In this document: in pieces, positions 26,010-35,274 of the stretch
How the letters are laid out: the number at the start of each line of letters is the position of its first letter
Position numbering within the stretch: position 1 is the stretch's first letter
Assembly (NCBI RefSeq): GCF_001422405.1
Contig: NZ_LMMV01000001.1
Coordinates: 249,275 to 313,274, forward strand
Source: Pseudorhodoferax sp. Leaf267
GTDB lineage: Bacteria; Pseudomonadota; Gammaproteobacteria; Burkholderiales; Burkholderiaceae_C
Length of the DNA stretch: 64,000 nucleotides
Reading direction: 5' to 3'
Made by a program: the position numbers and the translations under genes
The notes under the pieces: model-generated
The model's input: the letters and a program-made list of their open reading frames with translations, nothing else
Database searches by the model: none
Told to the model about the DNA's origin: nothing

Positions 26010-26852
26010 ATGCCACATCCTTCTGCGCGATTGCCCGGCGCCCGCGACCCCTTCGGCCTGCACCTGCGCCACTGGCGCCAACACCGGCGCATGAGCCAGC
26101 TCGACCTGGCGGGCGAGGCCGAGATCTCCACGCGCCACCTGAGTTATGTGGAAACCGGCCGCGCAGCGCCCAGCCGCGAGATGGTGTTGCGCCTGGCCGA
26201 GCGGCTGGACGTGCCGCTGCGCGAGCGCAACGCGCTGCTGATGGCGGCCGGCTTCGCGCCCATGTACCGGCAGCGCGCGCTCGACGACCCGGCCCTGGCC
26301 GCCGCGCGGCGTGCCGTGGACCTGGTGCTCAAGGGTCACGAGCCCTATCCCGCGCTGGCGGTGGACCGGCACTGGAACTTGGTGGCCGCCAACGCGCTGG
26401 TCCCGGTGTTGATGGCCGGTGCATCTGCCCAGCTGTTGCAGGCGCCGGTCAACGTACTGCGCCTGTCGCTGCACCCTGAGGGCCTGGCGCCGCGCATCGC
26501 AAACCTGGCGCAGTGGCGGGCCCACTTGCTCGAGCGGCTGCAGCAACAGACCGCCGCCACGGGCGACCCCGTCCTGCAGGCCTTGCACGACGAACTGGCG
26601 GCCTATCCGGTGGCGGACGCGGGCCACGGCGCGGCCGATGTGCCCGGCGAGCTGGCCAGCGTGGCCGTGCCGTTCCAGCTGCGCACGCCGGACGGCGTGC
26701 TGAGCTTCATCAGCACGACGACGATCTTCGGCACGCCGGTGGACGTCACCTTGCAGGAACTGGCGGTGGAATCGTTCTTCCCGGCCGATGCGCAGACGGC
26801 CCTGGCACTGAACACGTTGGCTGGCCGGTCAGGTCCGGACGCAGGGTGTTGA
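26010..26852 (+). CDS. XRE-family regulator with MmyB-like ligand-binding domain
   Basis: Transcriptional regulator (280 aa). The N-terminal HTH covers residues 15-70 (LRHWRQHRRMSQLDLA, then ISTRHLSYVETGRAAPSREM). The C-terminal MmyB-like domain, PAS-like and thought to bind a fatty acid or similar small ligand, carries ALAVDRHWNLVAANAL and a terminal LAVESFFPADAQT. Such regulators typically control a divergent gene through a palindrome between them; both are present here. It probably represses the adjacent membrane protein gene and itself. Confidence 0.88.
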   Translation: MPHPSARLPGARDPFGLHLRHWRQHRRMSQLDLAGEAEISTRHLSYVETGRAAPSREMVLRLAERLDVPLRERNALLMAAGFAPMYRQRALDDPALAAARRAVDLVLKGHEPYPALAVDRHWNLVAANALVPVLMAGASAQLLQAPVNVLRLSLHPEGLAPRIANLAQWRAHLLERLQQQTAATGDPVLQALHDELAAYPVADAGHGAADVPGELASVAVPFQLRTPDGVLSFISTTTIFGTPVDVTLQELAVESFFPADAQTALALNTLAGRSGPDAGC

Positions 26853-26890
26853 CGGCTGAAAGGCCACGGCGGATGCGGGCCGTGCGCCCC

Positions 26891-26915
26891 AAAGAGAAAG
26901 GGCCCCTCGGGGCCC
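26891..26915 (-). terminator. Rho-independent terminator of the glycine-zipper lipoprotein gene
   Basis: Read on the minus strand, the stem GGGCCCC/GGGGCCC (26900-26915, two-base loop) is followed by a T-rich TTTCTCTTT. It lies 24 bases after the lipoprotein stop codon. On the plus strand there is no T-tract, so any effect on the XRE transcript would be weaker. Confidence 0.75.
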
Positions 26916-26938
26916 TCGTGCGTGGTGGCGCAGCGCGC

Positions 26939-27157
26939 TCAGCGCTGGTCGCGTCGCTTGCCGACTTCGTTGCCGACCAGCGCGCCGGCGGCCGCACCGC
27001 CCACAGTGCCCAGCGTGCTGCCGAACACGGCGTTGCCGACGACGCCACCTGCGACCGCGCCGACACCGGTGCCGACCTGGGCGCTGCTGGGGTTGGATGC
27101 GCAGCCCGTCAAACCGATCACGGATGCGGTGGTCAGAGCCAGGATGGTCTTGATCAT
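26939..27157 (-). CDS. Glycine-zipper outer-membrane lipoprotein (OsmB/SlyB-like)
   Basis: Small lipoprotein (72 aa). A lipoprotein signal ends at the lipobox GLTGC, with the modified cysteine near residue 20. The mature part is a glycine zipper (VGTGVGAVAGGVVGNAVFG and GTVGGAAAGALVG), the pattern of OsmB, SlyB and Rcs-linked lipoproteins that insert a helical hairpin into the membrane. ATG 27157 is preferred over GTG 27166 because GAGGTG lies at the right distance. It has its own terminator. Its role is probably envelope integrity or stress. The 120 bases upstream contain no other gene. Confidence 0.85.
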   Translation of the reverse strand: MIKTILALTTASVIGLTGCASNPSSAQVGTGVGAVAGGVVGNAVFGSTLGTVGGAAAGALVGNEVGKRRDQR

Positions 27158-27277
27158 GTCGTTCACCTCATGTTGTTGCGAAGCAGGCTGTAACGGGCCT
27201 GTGCCAACACTTTAGGTGGGCGTCGTCCTGCAGCTTGTAGGCATGGACCGCCGGCTGCTGTGGGCCGATGCTGCCCG

Positions 27278-28711
27278 TCACACCGTGCGGTTACGCGCGA
27301 GTGGCGGATTCTTGGCGAAGTACGCGCGGATACCGCGCATGATGGCGTCGGCCAAGTCGTCCTGGTAGGCCTCGCTGCGCAGCTTGGCCTCTTCGTCGGG
27401 GTTGCTGATGAAGGCGGTCTCGACCAGCACGCTAGGGATGTCGGGCGCCTTCAGCACGGCGAAGCCGGCCTGTTCGACGCGTGGCTTGTGCAGGCGGGCC
27501 ATGCCGCCGATCTCGCCGAGCACGGCGCTGCCCAGCTTCAGGCTGTCGTTGATCTGCGCGGTGGTGCTCATGTCCAGCAGCATGCGCTGCACGTGGGCGT
27601 CCTTGGCCTTCACGTTCACGCCGCCGATCAGGTCGGCCTGGTTCTCCTTGTTCGCCAGCCAGCGCGCAGCCGTGCTCGTGGCGCCGCGCTCGCTGAGCGC
27701 GAACACGCTGGCGCCGCGCGCGGCCGGCGTCGTGAACGCGTCGGCATGGATGCTGATGAACAGGTCGGCCTGCACGCGCTGGGCCTTTTGCACGCGCACC
27801 TGCAAGGGCACGAAGAAGTCGGCATCGCGCGTCATGAAGGCGCGCATGGGGTTGCCATTCACGCTGGTCGCGTTGATGCGCTCGCGCAGCTTGTGGGCCA
27901 CGCGCAGCACGATGTCCTTCTCGCGCGTGCCGCTGGGGCCGATCGCACCAGGGTCTTCGCCGCCATGGCCCGGGTCCAGCGCCACGATGATGAGCCGGTC
28001 GGTGCGCGCGGGCGCGGCAGCCGGTGCGGGTGGGCGCCTGGCGACCTTGGGCGGCTCCTCGGGTGCGCCGGCCAGTGTGCCGTGCGGCAGCGTGGGCGAG
28101 GGCGGGCGCACGGTGCTGGTGGCCGGGTCGGGCAGGGGTTTGATCTGCCCGGGCGGGGGCGACTCGCGCAGCTCCGGGCCGGTGTGGCGCGCGATCAGGT
28201 CGTCCAGCGGGTCGGGCGTGCCGGCAGGCGCGGCAGCGGCCGCGGCGGGCGGCTTTTCGCGCAGGCGCTCATCGATCAGTGCCTGCAGCGGGTCTTCCTG
28301 CACGGCGGGGTACAGGTCGAACACCAGGCGGTGCTGGTAGGCGGCCACGGGCTGCAGCGAGAACACCTGCGGCTTGGCCGGGCGCTTCAGGTCGATCACG
28401 AGGCGCACCACGTTCGGCGAGTATTGGCCGACACGGATGCGCTCGATGTTGGGGTCGTCGGCCTGCACGCGGCCCACGAGCTCGCGCAGCGATGCATCCA
28501 GCGTGAGGCCCTCGATGTCCACCGCCAGGCGCGGCGGCTCGGTGACGAAAGTCTGGTGCGTGACCAGTGGCACGTCGGACTCGATGGTCACGCGCGAGTA
28601 GTCGGGCGCGGGCCATACACGCACGGCCACGATGCCGGCGCCGCGTGCCACGTGCTGCACGCCCAGCAGCAGCACCAGCGCACCGCGCTGCAACAGGGCG
28701 CGGCGCTTCAC
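27278..28711 (-). CDS. amiC: N-acetylmuramoyl-L-alanine amidase AmiC
   Basis: Periplasmic zinc amidase (477 aa) that cleaves septal peptidoglycan during cell separation. An AMIN domain, which directs it to the septum, is at about residues 28-130. A Pro/Ala-rich linker follows, and the Amidase_3 domain is at about 245-470. Zinc and catalytic residues are visible: DPGHGGEDPG, the Glu in GTREKDIV, SIHADA, and the catalytic Glu in LVETAFISNP. GTG 28711 overlaps the tsaE stop as GTGA. The tsaE-amiC pairing is widely conserved. The N-terminal MKRRALLQRGALVLLL could be a Tat-like signal, as in E. coli AmiC. Confidence 0.92.
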   Translation of the reverse strand: MKRRALLQRGALVLLLGVQHVARGAGIVAVRVWPAPDYSRVTIESDVPLVTHQTFVTEPPRLAVDIEGLTLDASLRELVGRVQADDPNIERIRVGQYSPNVVRLVIDLKRPAKPQVFSLQPVAAYQHRLVFDLYPAVQEDPLQALIDERLREKPPAAAAAAPAGTPDPLDDLIARHTGPELRESPPPGQIKPLPDPATSTVRPPSPTLPHGTLAGAPEEPPKVARRPPAPAAAPARTDRLIIVALDPGHGGEDPGAIGPSGTREKDIVLRVAHKLRERINATSVNGNPMRAFMTRDADFFVPLQVRVQKAQRVQADLFISIHADAFTTPAARGASVFALSERGATSTAARWLANKENQADLIGGVNVKAKDAHVQRMLLDMSTTAQINDSLKLGSAVLGEIGGMARLHKPRVEQAGFAVLKAPDIPSVLVETAFISNPDEEAKLRSEAYQDDLADAIMRGIRAYFAKNPPLARNRTV

Positions 28712-29310
28712 TGGCGGGTCTCCGGGGCGGCGAGGCCGGACAGCAGGCGCTGGCCGGTGGTGGTGCCGGCCGTCAGCGTGACGGCGCGCTGGGCATCGGC
28801 TTGGGTGTCGATCACGATGTGCAGGTCGGGTGTGGGCAACAGCGCGCCGGCCTTGTCGGGCCATTCCGCGAGCTTGAGGCCGGGGCTCGCGAAAATGTCG
28901 CGAAAGCCTGCGTCCTCCCACTCGCGCGGGTCGTTGAAGCGGTAGAAGTCGAAATGCCAGGCGGGAAGCGGCGGCTGGCGGCTGTCGATGTGGTGCGGCT
29001 CGACCACGGCGTAGGTGGGGCTCTTGATGCGGCCCTGCACGCCGAGCGCGCGCAGCAGGTGGCGCACCAGCGTGGTCTTGCCGGCACCCAGGTCGCCTTG
29101 CAGGGCAATGAACACGTCGGCGATGTCGGCCTGCAGGGCCAGCCGTTCGGCGAAGGCCTGGGTCGCGCCCTCGTCGGCCCACAGCAGCCGCAGGTGCGGC
29201 GCAGGGGCGGTTTCTACAATGGGCGGGTGACGGGTGCTGTGGTCCAGATCGATGCTCTCCAACTGGTGTCCCGCATTCGGGACTGGGCCAGTGCGCTCGG
29301 ATTCTCCCAA
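28708..29310 (-). CDS. tsaE: tRNA threonylcarbamoyladenosine biosynthesis ATPase TsaE
   Basis: ATPase that works with TsaB and TsaD to make t6A at position 37 of ANN-decoding tRNAs. Walker A is LQGDLGAGKTTLVRH, and KSPTYAVVEPH and FDFYRF are family signatures. The conserved part begins at LRLLWADEGATQAF and makes about 160 residues, the usual size. The start is uncertain. The only in-frame ATG (29310) and a TTG (29262) both lie inside the divergent queG gene, and nothing better is closer. The real protein is probably shorter than the 200 residues given. It is coupled to amiC by a GTGA overlap. Confidence 0.88.
   Translation of the reverse strand: MGESERTGPVPNAGHQLESIDLDHSTRHPPIVETAPAPHLRLLWADEGATQAFAERLALQADIADVFIALQGDLGAGKTTLVRHLLRALGVQGRIKSPTYAVVEPHHIDSRQPPLPAWHFDFYRFNDPREWEDAGFRDIFASPGLKLAEWPDKAGALLPTPDLHIVIDTQADAQRAVTLTAGTTTGQRLLSGLAAPETRQ
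29215..29220 (+). promoter_or_regulatory. -10 box (TACAAT) of queG, leaderless arrangement
   Basis: A TACAAT hexamer ends six bases before the GTG start of queG, and no ribosome site is present. Transcription would start at or next to the start codon, so the message is probably leaderless or nearly so. No convincing -35 is visible. Confidence 0.55.
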
Positions 29311-30324
29311 ATCGGCGTGGCCCCCATCGATTTGTCATCGGCCGAGCCGGGTTTTGCGGCCTGGCTGGCCCAGGGCTTCCATGGCGAGATGGGCTACATG
29401 GCCGCGCACGGCATGAAGCGCGCGCGCCCGGCAGAGCTGGTGCCCGGCACGCTCAGCGTGCTGACCGCGCGCATGGACTACCTGCCGCAGGACACGCCTT
29501 CCGACTGGCAGGGCATCGAGTTTGCACGGCTGGCCCGGCCGACCGAGGCCGTCGTCTCGCTCTACGCCCGGGGCCGCGACTACCACAAGGTCTTGCGCAC
29601 GCGGCTGCACAAGCTGGCCGAGCGCATCGCGCTAGAGGTGGGCCCGCTGGGCTTTCGCGCCTTCACCGACTCCGCGCCCGTGCTGGAGGCCGAGCTGGCC
29701 GCACGCAGCGGCCAGGGCTGGCGCGGCAAGCACACGCTGGTGCTGCACCGCGAAGCCGGCTCGATGTTCTTCCTGGGCGAGATCTACCTGGACATCGCGC
29801 TGCCGGCCAGCGCCCCTGTTACGGCGCATTGCGGCCAGTGCCAGGCCTGCCTGGACGTGTGCCCCACCGGCGCCATCGTCGCGCCACACCGCGTCGACGC
29901 GCGCCGTTGCATCTCTTACCTGACGATCGAGCACGCAGGCCCGATCCCCGTCGCGCTGCGGCCCCTGATGGCCAACCGCATCTACGGCTGCGACGACTGC
30001 CAGCTCGTCTGTCCCTGGAACAAGTTCGCCGGCCGCGCCACGCTGCCCGACTTCGACACCAGGGGCGGCCTGGCCGGCGCGCAACTCACGGACTTCTTCG
30101 GCTGGACCGAGGCCGAGTTCCTGCGCCGCACCGAGGGCAGCCCCATCCGCCGCATCGGCCACGAACGCTGGCTGCGCAACATCGCGGTGGCACTGGGCAA
30201 CGCCGTGCGCGTGGCGGGCGCTGCAGAACGGCCGGCGCTGCAGCAGGCGCTGCAAGCGCGCGCCGACGATGGCAGCGCGCTGGTGCGCGAACACGTGGCC
30301 TGGGCGCTGGCGCAGGCTTTTTGA
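29227..30324 (+). CDS. queG: Epoxyqueuosine reductase QueG
   Basis: Cobalamin- and Fe-S-dependent enzyme (365 aa) that reduces epoxyqueuosine to queuosine in the wobble base of GUN tRNAs. The two-cluster ferredoxin region is clear: CGQCQACLDVCPTGAI and later YGCDDCQLVCPWNKFA, near residues 200-270. A C-terminal HEAT-like segment (WLRNIAVALGN) binds tRNA. GTG 29227 gives the family length; a second GTG at 29239 is possible. It is divergent from and overlaps the predicted 5' end of tsaE, so two tRNA-modification genes share one start region. Confidence 0.93.
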   Translation: MTGAVVQIDALQLVSRIRDWASALGFSQIGVAPIDLSSAEPGFAAWLAQGFHGEMGYMAAHGMKRARPAELVPGTLSVLTARMDYLPQDTPSDWQGIEFARLARPTEAVVSLYARGRDYHKVLRTRLHKLAERIALEVGPLGFRAFTDSAPVLEAELAARSGQGWRGKHTLVLHREAGSMFFLGEIYLDIALPASAPVTAHCGQCQACLDVCPTGAIVAPHRVDARRCISYLTIEHAGPIPVALRPLMANRIYGCDDCQLVCPWNKFAGRATLPDFDTRGGLAGAQLTDFFGWTEAEFLRRTEGSPIRRIGHERWLRNIAVALGNAVRVAGAAERPALQQALQARADDGSALVREHVAWALAQAF

Positions 30325-30396
30325 TCGGCCGCGTCACAGGCGTCGCGTGCCGTGCAGCCAGAATGGCGTTCGTCCTCTCATCTTCGCGAGCCCAGC

Positions 30397-30945
30397 ATGT
30401 CACTGCACAGATCCAAACTTTCTCTGGCCCTCGTCGTCGCGGTGGCCCTCACGGGCTGCGCCGCCAGCGTGAGCCGGCCCACGGCGACCACGGCACAGGC
30501 CCGCATCGCGGCCCCCGCGGCCACCAGCAAGCTGTTCGTCGTGCTCGTGCCCGGTGCAGACCTGCCCAAGACCGACGCCAACTGGGAGGCGCTGCGCGAG
30601 GAATGGCAGACCAGCCTGGCGAGCGCCGCTGCGGCGCAGCAGGTCGACGTGGCGCTGCTGCCGCGCGAGCCCCAGACCATCGCGCCGTCGACCGTGCTGG
30701 CCCGGGTCACCGTCAACGACTACCGCTACGTGTCGCAGGCCAAGCGCTACGGCCTGGGCGTGATGGCCGGCAACGCCTACATGGACCTCGATGTCGAGTT
30801 CTTCTCGGCCCCCGGCAAGCAGTCGATCGGCACACGCAAGTTCTCGACCTCGTCGAGCGCCTGGCAGGGCGTGTTCTCCGCGATGACGCCCAAGCAGGTC
30901 GAGGCCGTGGCGTCGGAGATCGTCAAGGAAGTGGCGCAGAAGTAG
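30397..30945 (+). CDS. Lipoprotein, DUF4410-like
   Basis: A 182-residue predicted lipoprotein with lipobox ALTGC (Cys about residue 20). The body is a mixed alpha/beta domain (KLFVVLVPGADLP, ARVTVNDYRYVS, MDLDVEFFSAPGKQ) of the DUF4410 type, seen in outer-membrane lipoproteins of unknown role. ATG 30397 is chosen over an in-frame ATG at 30352 because it begins a standard lipoprotein signal. It is 72 bases after queG and ends 14 bases before a convergent transporter gene. Confidence 0.78.
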   Translation: MSLHRSKLSLALVVAVALTGCAASVSRPTATTAQARIAAPAATSKLFVVLVPGADLPKTDANWEALREEWQTSLASAAAAQQVDVALLPREPQTIAPSTVLARVTVNDYRYVSQAKRYGLGVMAGNAYMDLDVEFFSAPGKQSIGTRKFSTSSSAWQGVFSAMTPKQVEAVASEIVKEVAQK

Positions 30946-30959
30946 CCGCCCTGCGGCGC

Positions 30960-31865
30960 CTAGCGCAGCACCCCGAGCGCGAAGGGCAGGCTGGCCATGC
31001 CCAGCAAGGTGGACAGCGTCACCAGCCCTGCCACATACGGCCCGTTGTAGCCCATGCGCGCGGCCAGCACATAGCAGCTCGACGCGGTGGGCAGGCCCGA
31101 GAAGATCATGAGCACCGTGGTCTGCACGCGCGTCAATCCCAGTGCCCAGGCCAGGCCCAGCGCCACCAGCGGCAGCACGCCGTGGCGGATGGCGAGCAGG
31201 CCCACGGCCAGGGCCTTGGCGCGTGCCAGGGGGCCGAACTGCATGCCGGCACCGGCGGCCATCAGGCCGAGCGCGAGCGACGCCGCGCCGATGCGCGCGG
31301 TGGTGGGCTCAAGCCACGGCGGAATGGACCAGCCCGCCAGGTTCAGCGCCAGGCCCGACACGGTTGCGATGATGAGCGGGTTGCGCAGCAGCTCGCGCAG
31401 GAAGCCGCCCTGCGCGTGGCGCGCCATGGGCCAGACCGCGGCCACGTTGAGCATGGGCACGCACACGCCGATCAGCACGGCGATCATCTGTAGGCCCTGC
31501 GGCCCGGCCAGGCGCTCGGCGATCGCGAGCGCAATGAAGGAGTTGAAGCGAAATGCGATTTGCGCGGCGCCGGCGTGCTCGCGCCGGTCGATGTGCCGGC
31601 CCAGCCCCGGCCAGTGCGGCAGGCTGTAGGCCAGCGCGATGCCGACCAGGCTCATGCCGACCCCGGCCAGCATCAGGCCGGACGTGGCGGCCAGGTCGAT
31701 GCGCGTCCTGAGCACCGACTGGAACAACAGCACCGGGAACAACAGGAAGTACACGAGCTTCTCGACCGGGACCCAGACATCGCGGTCCAGCGGCGAATAG
31801 CGGCACAGCAGAAAGCCGATCAGGATCAGCGAGAAATCGGGCAGCAGCAGTTGCGCGTAGTTCAC
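30960..31865 (-). CDS. AEC family transporter (auxin efflux carrier type)
   Basis: Inner-membrane transporter (301 aa) of the AEC family, with about ten hydrophobic helices. In bacteria, members carry malate, malonate or other organic acids. Family features include the N-terminal half [20 protein letters not shown], the repeat break in the middle, and a [18 protein letters not shown] segment near residue 255. GTG 31865 is chosen; further upstream the frame is hydrophilic. It is divergent from the second Bug receptor gene, itself a carboxylate-uptake type, with 157 bases between. Confidence 0.85.
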   Translation of the reverse strand: MNYAQLLLPDFSLILIGFLLCRYSPLDRDVWVPVEKLVYFLLFPVLLFQSVLRTRIDLAATSGLMLAGVGMSLVGIALAYSLPHWPGLGRHIDRREHAGAAQIAFRFNSFIALAIAERLAGPQGLQMIAVLIGVCVPMLNVAAVWPMARHAQGGFLRELLRNPLIIATVSGLALNLAGWSIPPWLEPTTARIGAASLALGLMAAGAGMQFGPLARAKALAVGLLAIRHGVLPLVALGLAWALGLTRVQTTVLMIFSGLPTASSCYVLAARMGYNGPYVAGLVTLSTLLGMASLPFALGVLR

Positions 31866-31944
31866 GGGGCAGGGCTCGTTCGGGCGGCCCAGAATACCAG
31901 TGCAAACCCTGTGCAATCAGGCCCTGCGCCAGAGGGTGCGTTTT

Positions 31945-31950
31945 TATAAT
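31945..31950 (+). promoter_or_regulatory. -10 box (TATAAT) of the second Bug gene
   Basis: A consensus TATAAT within TTTTTATAAT, 72 bases before the start codon, in an otherwise GC-rich leader. No clear -35 is visible at the standard spacing. Confidence 0.6.
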
Positions 31951-32022
31951 CCGCCGCACCCGGCACGCGGCCGGCGGTTGCCGCGGCCATCCCCTCGATC
32001 CACCTTCCCGGAGATTTCCTCG

Positions 32023-32985
32023 ATGCAACGTCGGACCGTTTTCACCCTTGCGCTGCTGGCCGCAGCAGGCCCCGCGCTCGCGCAGTCGTATCCGACGAAA
32101 CCGATCCGGCTGGTGGTGCCGTTCGCCCCGGGCGGCACGACCGACATCATCGCCCGTGTGATCGCCGACCCGCTGGGCCGCGTGCTTGGCCAGCCCGTGG
32201 TGGTGGACAACAAGGGCGGTGGCGGCGGCATCATCGGCGCCACGGAGACCGCGCGCGCACAGCCCGACGGCTATGCGCTGGGCGTGGCCACGGTGTCCAC
32301 CACGGCGGCCAACCCGGCCATCAACACCAAGATCCCGTACAACCCGCTGACCGACTTCACGCCCATCGTGAACGTGGCGGCCACGCCCAACATCATCGCG
32401 GTGCACCCCTCGTTCCCGGCCAAGGATTACAAGAGTTTCCTGGCCGAGATGAAGAAGTCGCCCGGCAAGTACGCCTACTCGTCCTCCGGCACGGGCGGCA
32501 TCGGCCACCTGCAGATGGAGCTGTACAAGAACATGACGGGCCTGTTCGTCACGCACATCGCCTACCGCGGCGCAGGCCCGGCGCTCAACGACACCGTGTC
32601 CGGCCAGGTCAACATGATCTTCGACAACCTGCCGTCGGCATTGCCCTTCGTGCAGAGCAACCGGCTGGTGCCGATCGTCGTGGCCGCGCCGCAGCGGCTG
32701 GCCGTGCTGCCCAATGTGCCCACCTTCAAGGAGGTCGGCCTGGAGCCCGTGAACCGCATGGCCTACTACGGCATCGTCGGGCCGAAGAACCTGCCCAAGG
32801 AGATCGTCGACAAGGTCAACGCCGGCGTGCTCAAGGTGCTGGAAGACCCGGCCGTGCGCAAGCGCATCGAAGAGACCGGCTCGCTGATCATCGGCAACAC
32901 GCCCGAACAGTTCGCAACGCAGATCAAGGCCGAGTACGAGGTCTACAAGAAGGTCGTCGCCGACTCCAAGCTGACGCTGGAGTGA
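32023..32985 (+). CDS. Bug-type (TctC family) periplasmic receptor
   Basis: Second orphan tripartite tricarboxylate receptor (320 aa). The Sec signal ends GPALAQS. Motifs are [45 protein letters not shown] and [16 protein letters not shown] 32023 has GGAG at 32010-32013. The stop overlaps the GTG start of xerD (GTGA), so the two are translationally coupled, although no functional relation is obvious. It differs clearly from the receptor at 21073, so the two are not recent duplicates. Confidence 0.9.
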   Translation: MQRRTVFTLALLAAAGPALAQSYPTKPIRLVVPFAPGGTTDIIARVIADPLGRVLGQPVVVDNKGGGGGIIGATETARAQPDGYALGVATVSTTAANPAINTKIPYNPLTDFTPIVNVAATPNIIAVHPSFPAKDYKSFLAEMKKSPGKYAYSSSGTGGIGHLQMELYKNMTGLFVTHIAYRGAGPALNDTVSGQVNMIFDNLPSALPFVQSNRLVPIVVAAPQRLAVLPNVPTFKEVGLEPVNRMAYYGIVGPKNLPKEIVDKVNAGVLKVLEDPAVRKRIEETGSLIIGNTPEQFATQIKAEYEVYKKVVADSKLTLE

Positions 32986-33902
32986 GCGAGGCAGCTCTTT
33001 CGCCCCAGAGCCAGCAGCGCATCGATGCCTTCATCGACGCGCTGTGGCTGGAGCAAGGCCTGTCGCGCAACACCTTGTCGGCCTACCGGCTCGACCTGAG
33101 CCTGTACGGCCAGTGGCTCACGGCCCAGGGCCGTGAACTCGACGCCACGCGCGAGGCCGACTTGCATGCCTATTTCGCCGCGCGCCACAGCGCCACCAAG
33201 GCCAGCTCAGCGAACCGCCGCCTGACGGTGTTCAAGCGTTACTTCCGCTGGGCGCTGCGCGAGCGCGCGATCACGGCCGACCCCACGCTCAGGCTGCAGG
33301 CCGCGCGCCAGGCGCTGCGCGTGCCCAAGACCCTGAGCGAGGCCCAGGTCGAGGCCTTGCTGGCTGCACCTGATGTGGACACCGCGCTTGGCGTGCGCGA
33401 CCGCACCATGCTGGAGCTGATGTACGCCAGCGGCCTGCGCGTGAGCGAACTGGTCACGCTCAAGACCTTCCAGGTCGGGCTGAACGAAGGCGTGGTGCGC
33501 GTGACCGGCAAGGGCGGCAAGGAGCGGCTGGTGCCGTTCGGCCAGGTCGCACAGGAGTGGCTGGAGCGCTACCTGCACGGCGCGCGCTTTGAGGTGCTGG
33601 AGGGCCGCCAGAGCGAAGACCTGTTCGTGACCTCGCGCGGCCCGCATGCCGGCCATGCCATGACGCGCGTGATGTTCTGGGTCATCGTCAGGAAATACGC
33701 ACTGGCCGCCGGCATCAACGTGGCCCTGTCACCGCACACGCTGCGCCATGCCTTCGCGACGCATTTGCTGAACCATGGCGCCGACCTGCGCGCCGTGCAG
33801 CTGCTGCTGGGCCACGCGGACATCTCGACCACCACCATCTACACGCATGTGGCGCGCGAGCGGCTGCATGCGCTGCACGCAAAGCACCACCCGCGGGGCT
33901 GA
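32982..33902 (+). CDS. xerD: Tyrosine recombinase XerD
   Basis: Chromosome dimer resolution recombinase (306 aa) acting with XerC at dif. The core-binding SAM-like domain is at residues 10-95 ([13 protein letters not shown]). The catalytic set is complete: Arg in [10 protein letters not shown], Lys in [12 protein letters not shown]-x-x-R in [12 protein letters not shown], His in LLGHADIST and nucleophile Y287 in TTIYTHV. Length and motifs fit XerD rather than a phage integrase. GTG 32982 overlaps the preceding stop. No att-like repeats flank it. Confidence 0.88.
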   Translation: MSEAALSPQSQQRIDAFIDALWLEQGLSRNTLSAYRLDLSLYGQWLTAQGRELDATREADLHAYFAARHSATKASSANRRLTVFKRYFRWALRERAITADPTLRLQAARQALRVPKTLSEAQVEALLAAPDVDTALGVRDRTMLELMYASGLRVSELVTLKTFQVGLNEGVVRVTGKGGKERLVPFGQVAQEWLERYLHGARFEVLEGRQSEDLFVTSRGPHAGHAMTRVMFWVIVRKYALAAGINVALSPHTLRHAFATHLLNHGADLRAVQLLLGHADISTTTIYTHVARERLHALHAKHHPRG

Positions 33903-33932
33903 AGCCGCGCGCGGATGCCTTGCGCATCGCAC

Positions 33933-35204
33933 TCAGGAAGCGTCGACGACCTCGGCCCAGGCCAGCGCCTGCAGGTGCGCCCAGTTGACCTGGCGGTTCG
34001 ACAGGTGCAGCGCATTGGCCACGCGCGCAAAGACCTCGTCGTTGCCGCTTTCGCAGGCTTCGGTCAGTTCGAGGAAGGGCGCGTAGACGCCCTTGCGCTG
34101 CAGCAGCGCGTCCAGCACGGGCTGGGGCAGGGCGACCGAGTCCAGCGCCTGCTTCAGCGGCACGCCCAGCATGGTGTCGAGCAGCGAGAACACGCCGACC
34201 ACGAAGGCGTTGTCGCATTCCTCGGGGGCCAGCAGCTCCGCGGCCAGCAGCTCCATGAGCCGCCCGCGCACCACGGCGGTCTGGCCCACGGCCGGAGGCG
34301 GGCCGCCGCTGCGCGAGGTGGTCATGAGCAGGGCCGCCCAGCGGAACAGCTTCTTCAGGCCCAGGATCATCACCGCATGGCGGAACGAGGTGATCTCGCA
34401 CGACAGGCCGAAGCCCGAGGAATTGATGAAGCGCAGCAGGTTGAACGACAGCGTCGGGTCCTTCTTGAGCAGCTCCTCGATCTCCACCGTGCTGGCCTGG
34501 TTCCGCACCAGGTTGATGAGCTGGAGAATCGTCGCCTGCGAGGGCCGGATGGTCTGGGCCCGCACGAGCGCGGGCTTGGCGAACCAGAAGCCCTGGAACA
34601 GCTTGATGCCATAGCCGACCAGCGTCTTGTGCTGCTCGGCGGTCTCGACCTTCTCGGCGATCAGCTGCGCGGTGGTGTTGGCCTGGGCGAAGCGCACGAA
34701 GGCCTCGATCTTCTCGGGCGCCAGCACCATCATGTCCAGCTTGATGAACGAGGCCAGTGCGCGCCAGGGCGCGTAGCCGCGCGTCAGCACGGTGTGGTTG
34801 AAGGCAAAGCGAAAGCCGCGCTTGCGCAGGTCTTCCAGCACGGCGACCCGGCTTTCGATCTCCTCGGCCGTGTTGTTGGCGACGGGCGGCACTTCCAGCA
34901 CCACCTTGTCGGGGTGGATCAGCTCCAGGTGGCCGCCAGCCAGGCTGTCGTGCGTGCAATTGATGAACACCAGCTTCTTGCCGACCAGCACCTCGGTGTC
35001 GGCGAAGGACAGCGCATTGAACAGCAGCGCAGCGTCGCTCTCGGCCGTGTGCTGCTCAGGTGAGATCGAGCGGTCGAACAACTCGTAGCCCAGCACCGCC
35101 CGCGTCTCGTCGACGATGGCCTGGCGTGCAATCACGGCCTGGCTGTCCTGTTGCGCGTCTGGAGCGACTTTCGTGGGCAGGAGTGCATCGGGGATGGTGG
35201 TCAT
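33933..35204 (-). CDS. EAL-HDOD domain signalling protein, copy 1
   Basis: Cytoplasmic regulator (423 aa). A degenerate EAL domain is at about residues 20-205: the E-A-L-x-R motif reads YELFDR, so it probably binds or senses c-di-GMP without hydrolysing it. An HDOD domain follows at about 215-400 (QLINLVRNQASTVEIEELLKKD, INSSGFGL). EAL-HDOD proteins such as CdgJ influence motility and biofilm formation. ATG 35204 is chosen because the frame upstream runs into the neighbouring gene. It is about 55-60% identical by eye to the next gene, a tandem duplication. Confidence 0.87.
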   Translation of the reverse strand: MTTIPDALLPTKVAPDAQQDSQAVIARQAIVDETRAVLGYELFDRSISPEQHTAESDAALLFNALSFADTEVLVGKKLVFINCTHDSLAGGHLELIHPDKVVLEVPPVANNTAEEIESRVAVLEDLRKRGFRFAFNHTVLTRGYAPWRALASFIKLDMMVLAPEKIEAFVRFAQANTTAQLIAEKVETAEQHKTLVGYGIKLFQGFWFAKPALVRAQTIRPSQATILQLINLVRNQASTVEIEELLKKDPTLSFNLLRFINSSGFGLSCEITSFRHAVMILGLKKLFRWAALLMTTSRSGGPPPAVGQTAVVRGRLMELLAAELLAPEECDNAFVVGVFSLLDTMLGVPLKQALDSVALPQPVLDALLQRKGVYAPFLELTEACESGNDEVFARVANALHLSNRQVNWAHLQALAWAEVVDAS

Positions 35205-35274
35205 GGATAGGCGGCGCAAGTGGCGGATTTTAGAAAGACGACCCAGCGATCGACAGGCGCCTTTCGTAACAAAT

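Noticed and set aside
32982-33902. Tyrosine recombinase as the integrase of a mobile element
   Set aside because: Length and motifs match housekeeping XerD, neighbours are core genes, and no att-like direct repeats or cargo are seen.
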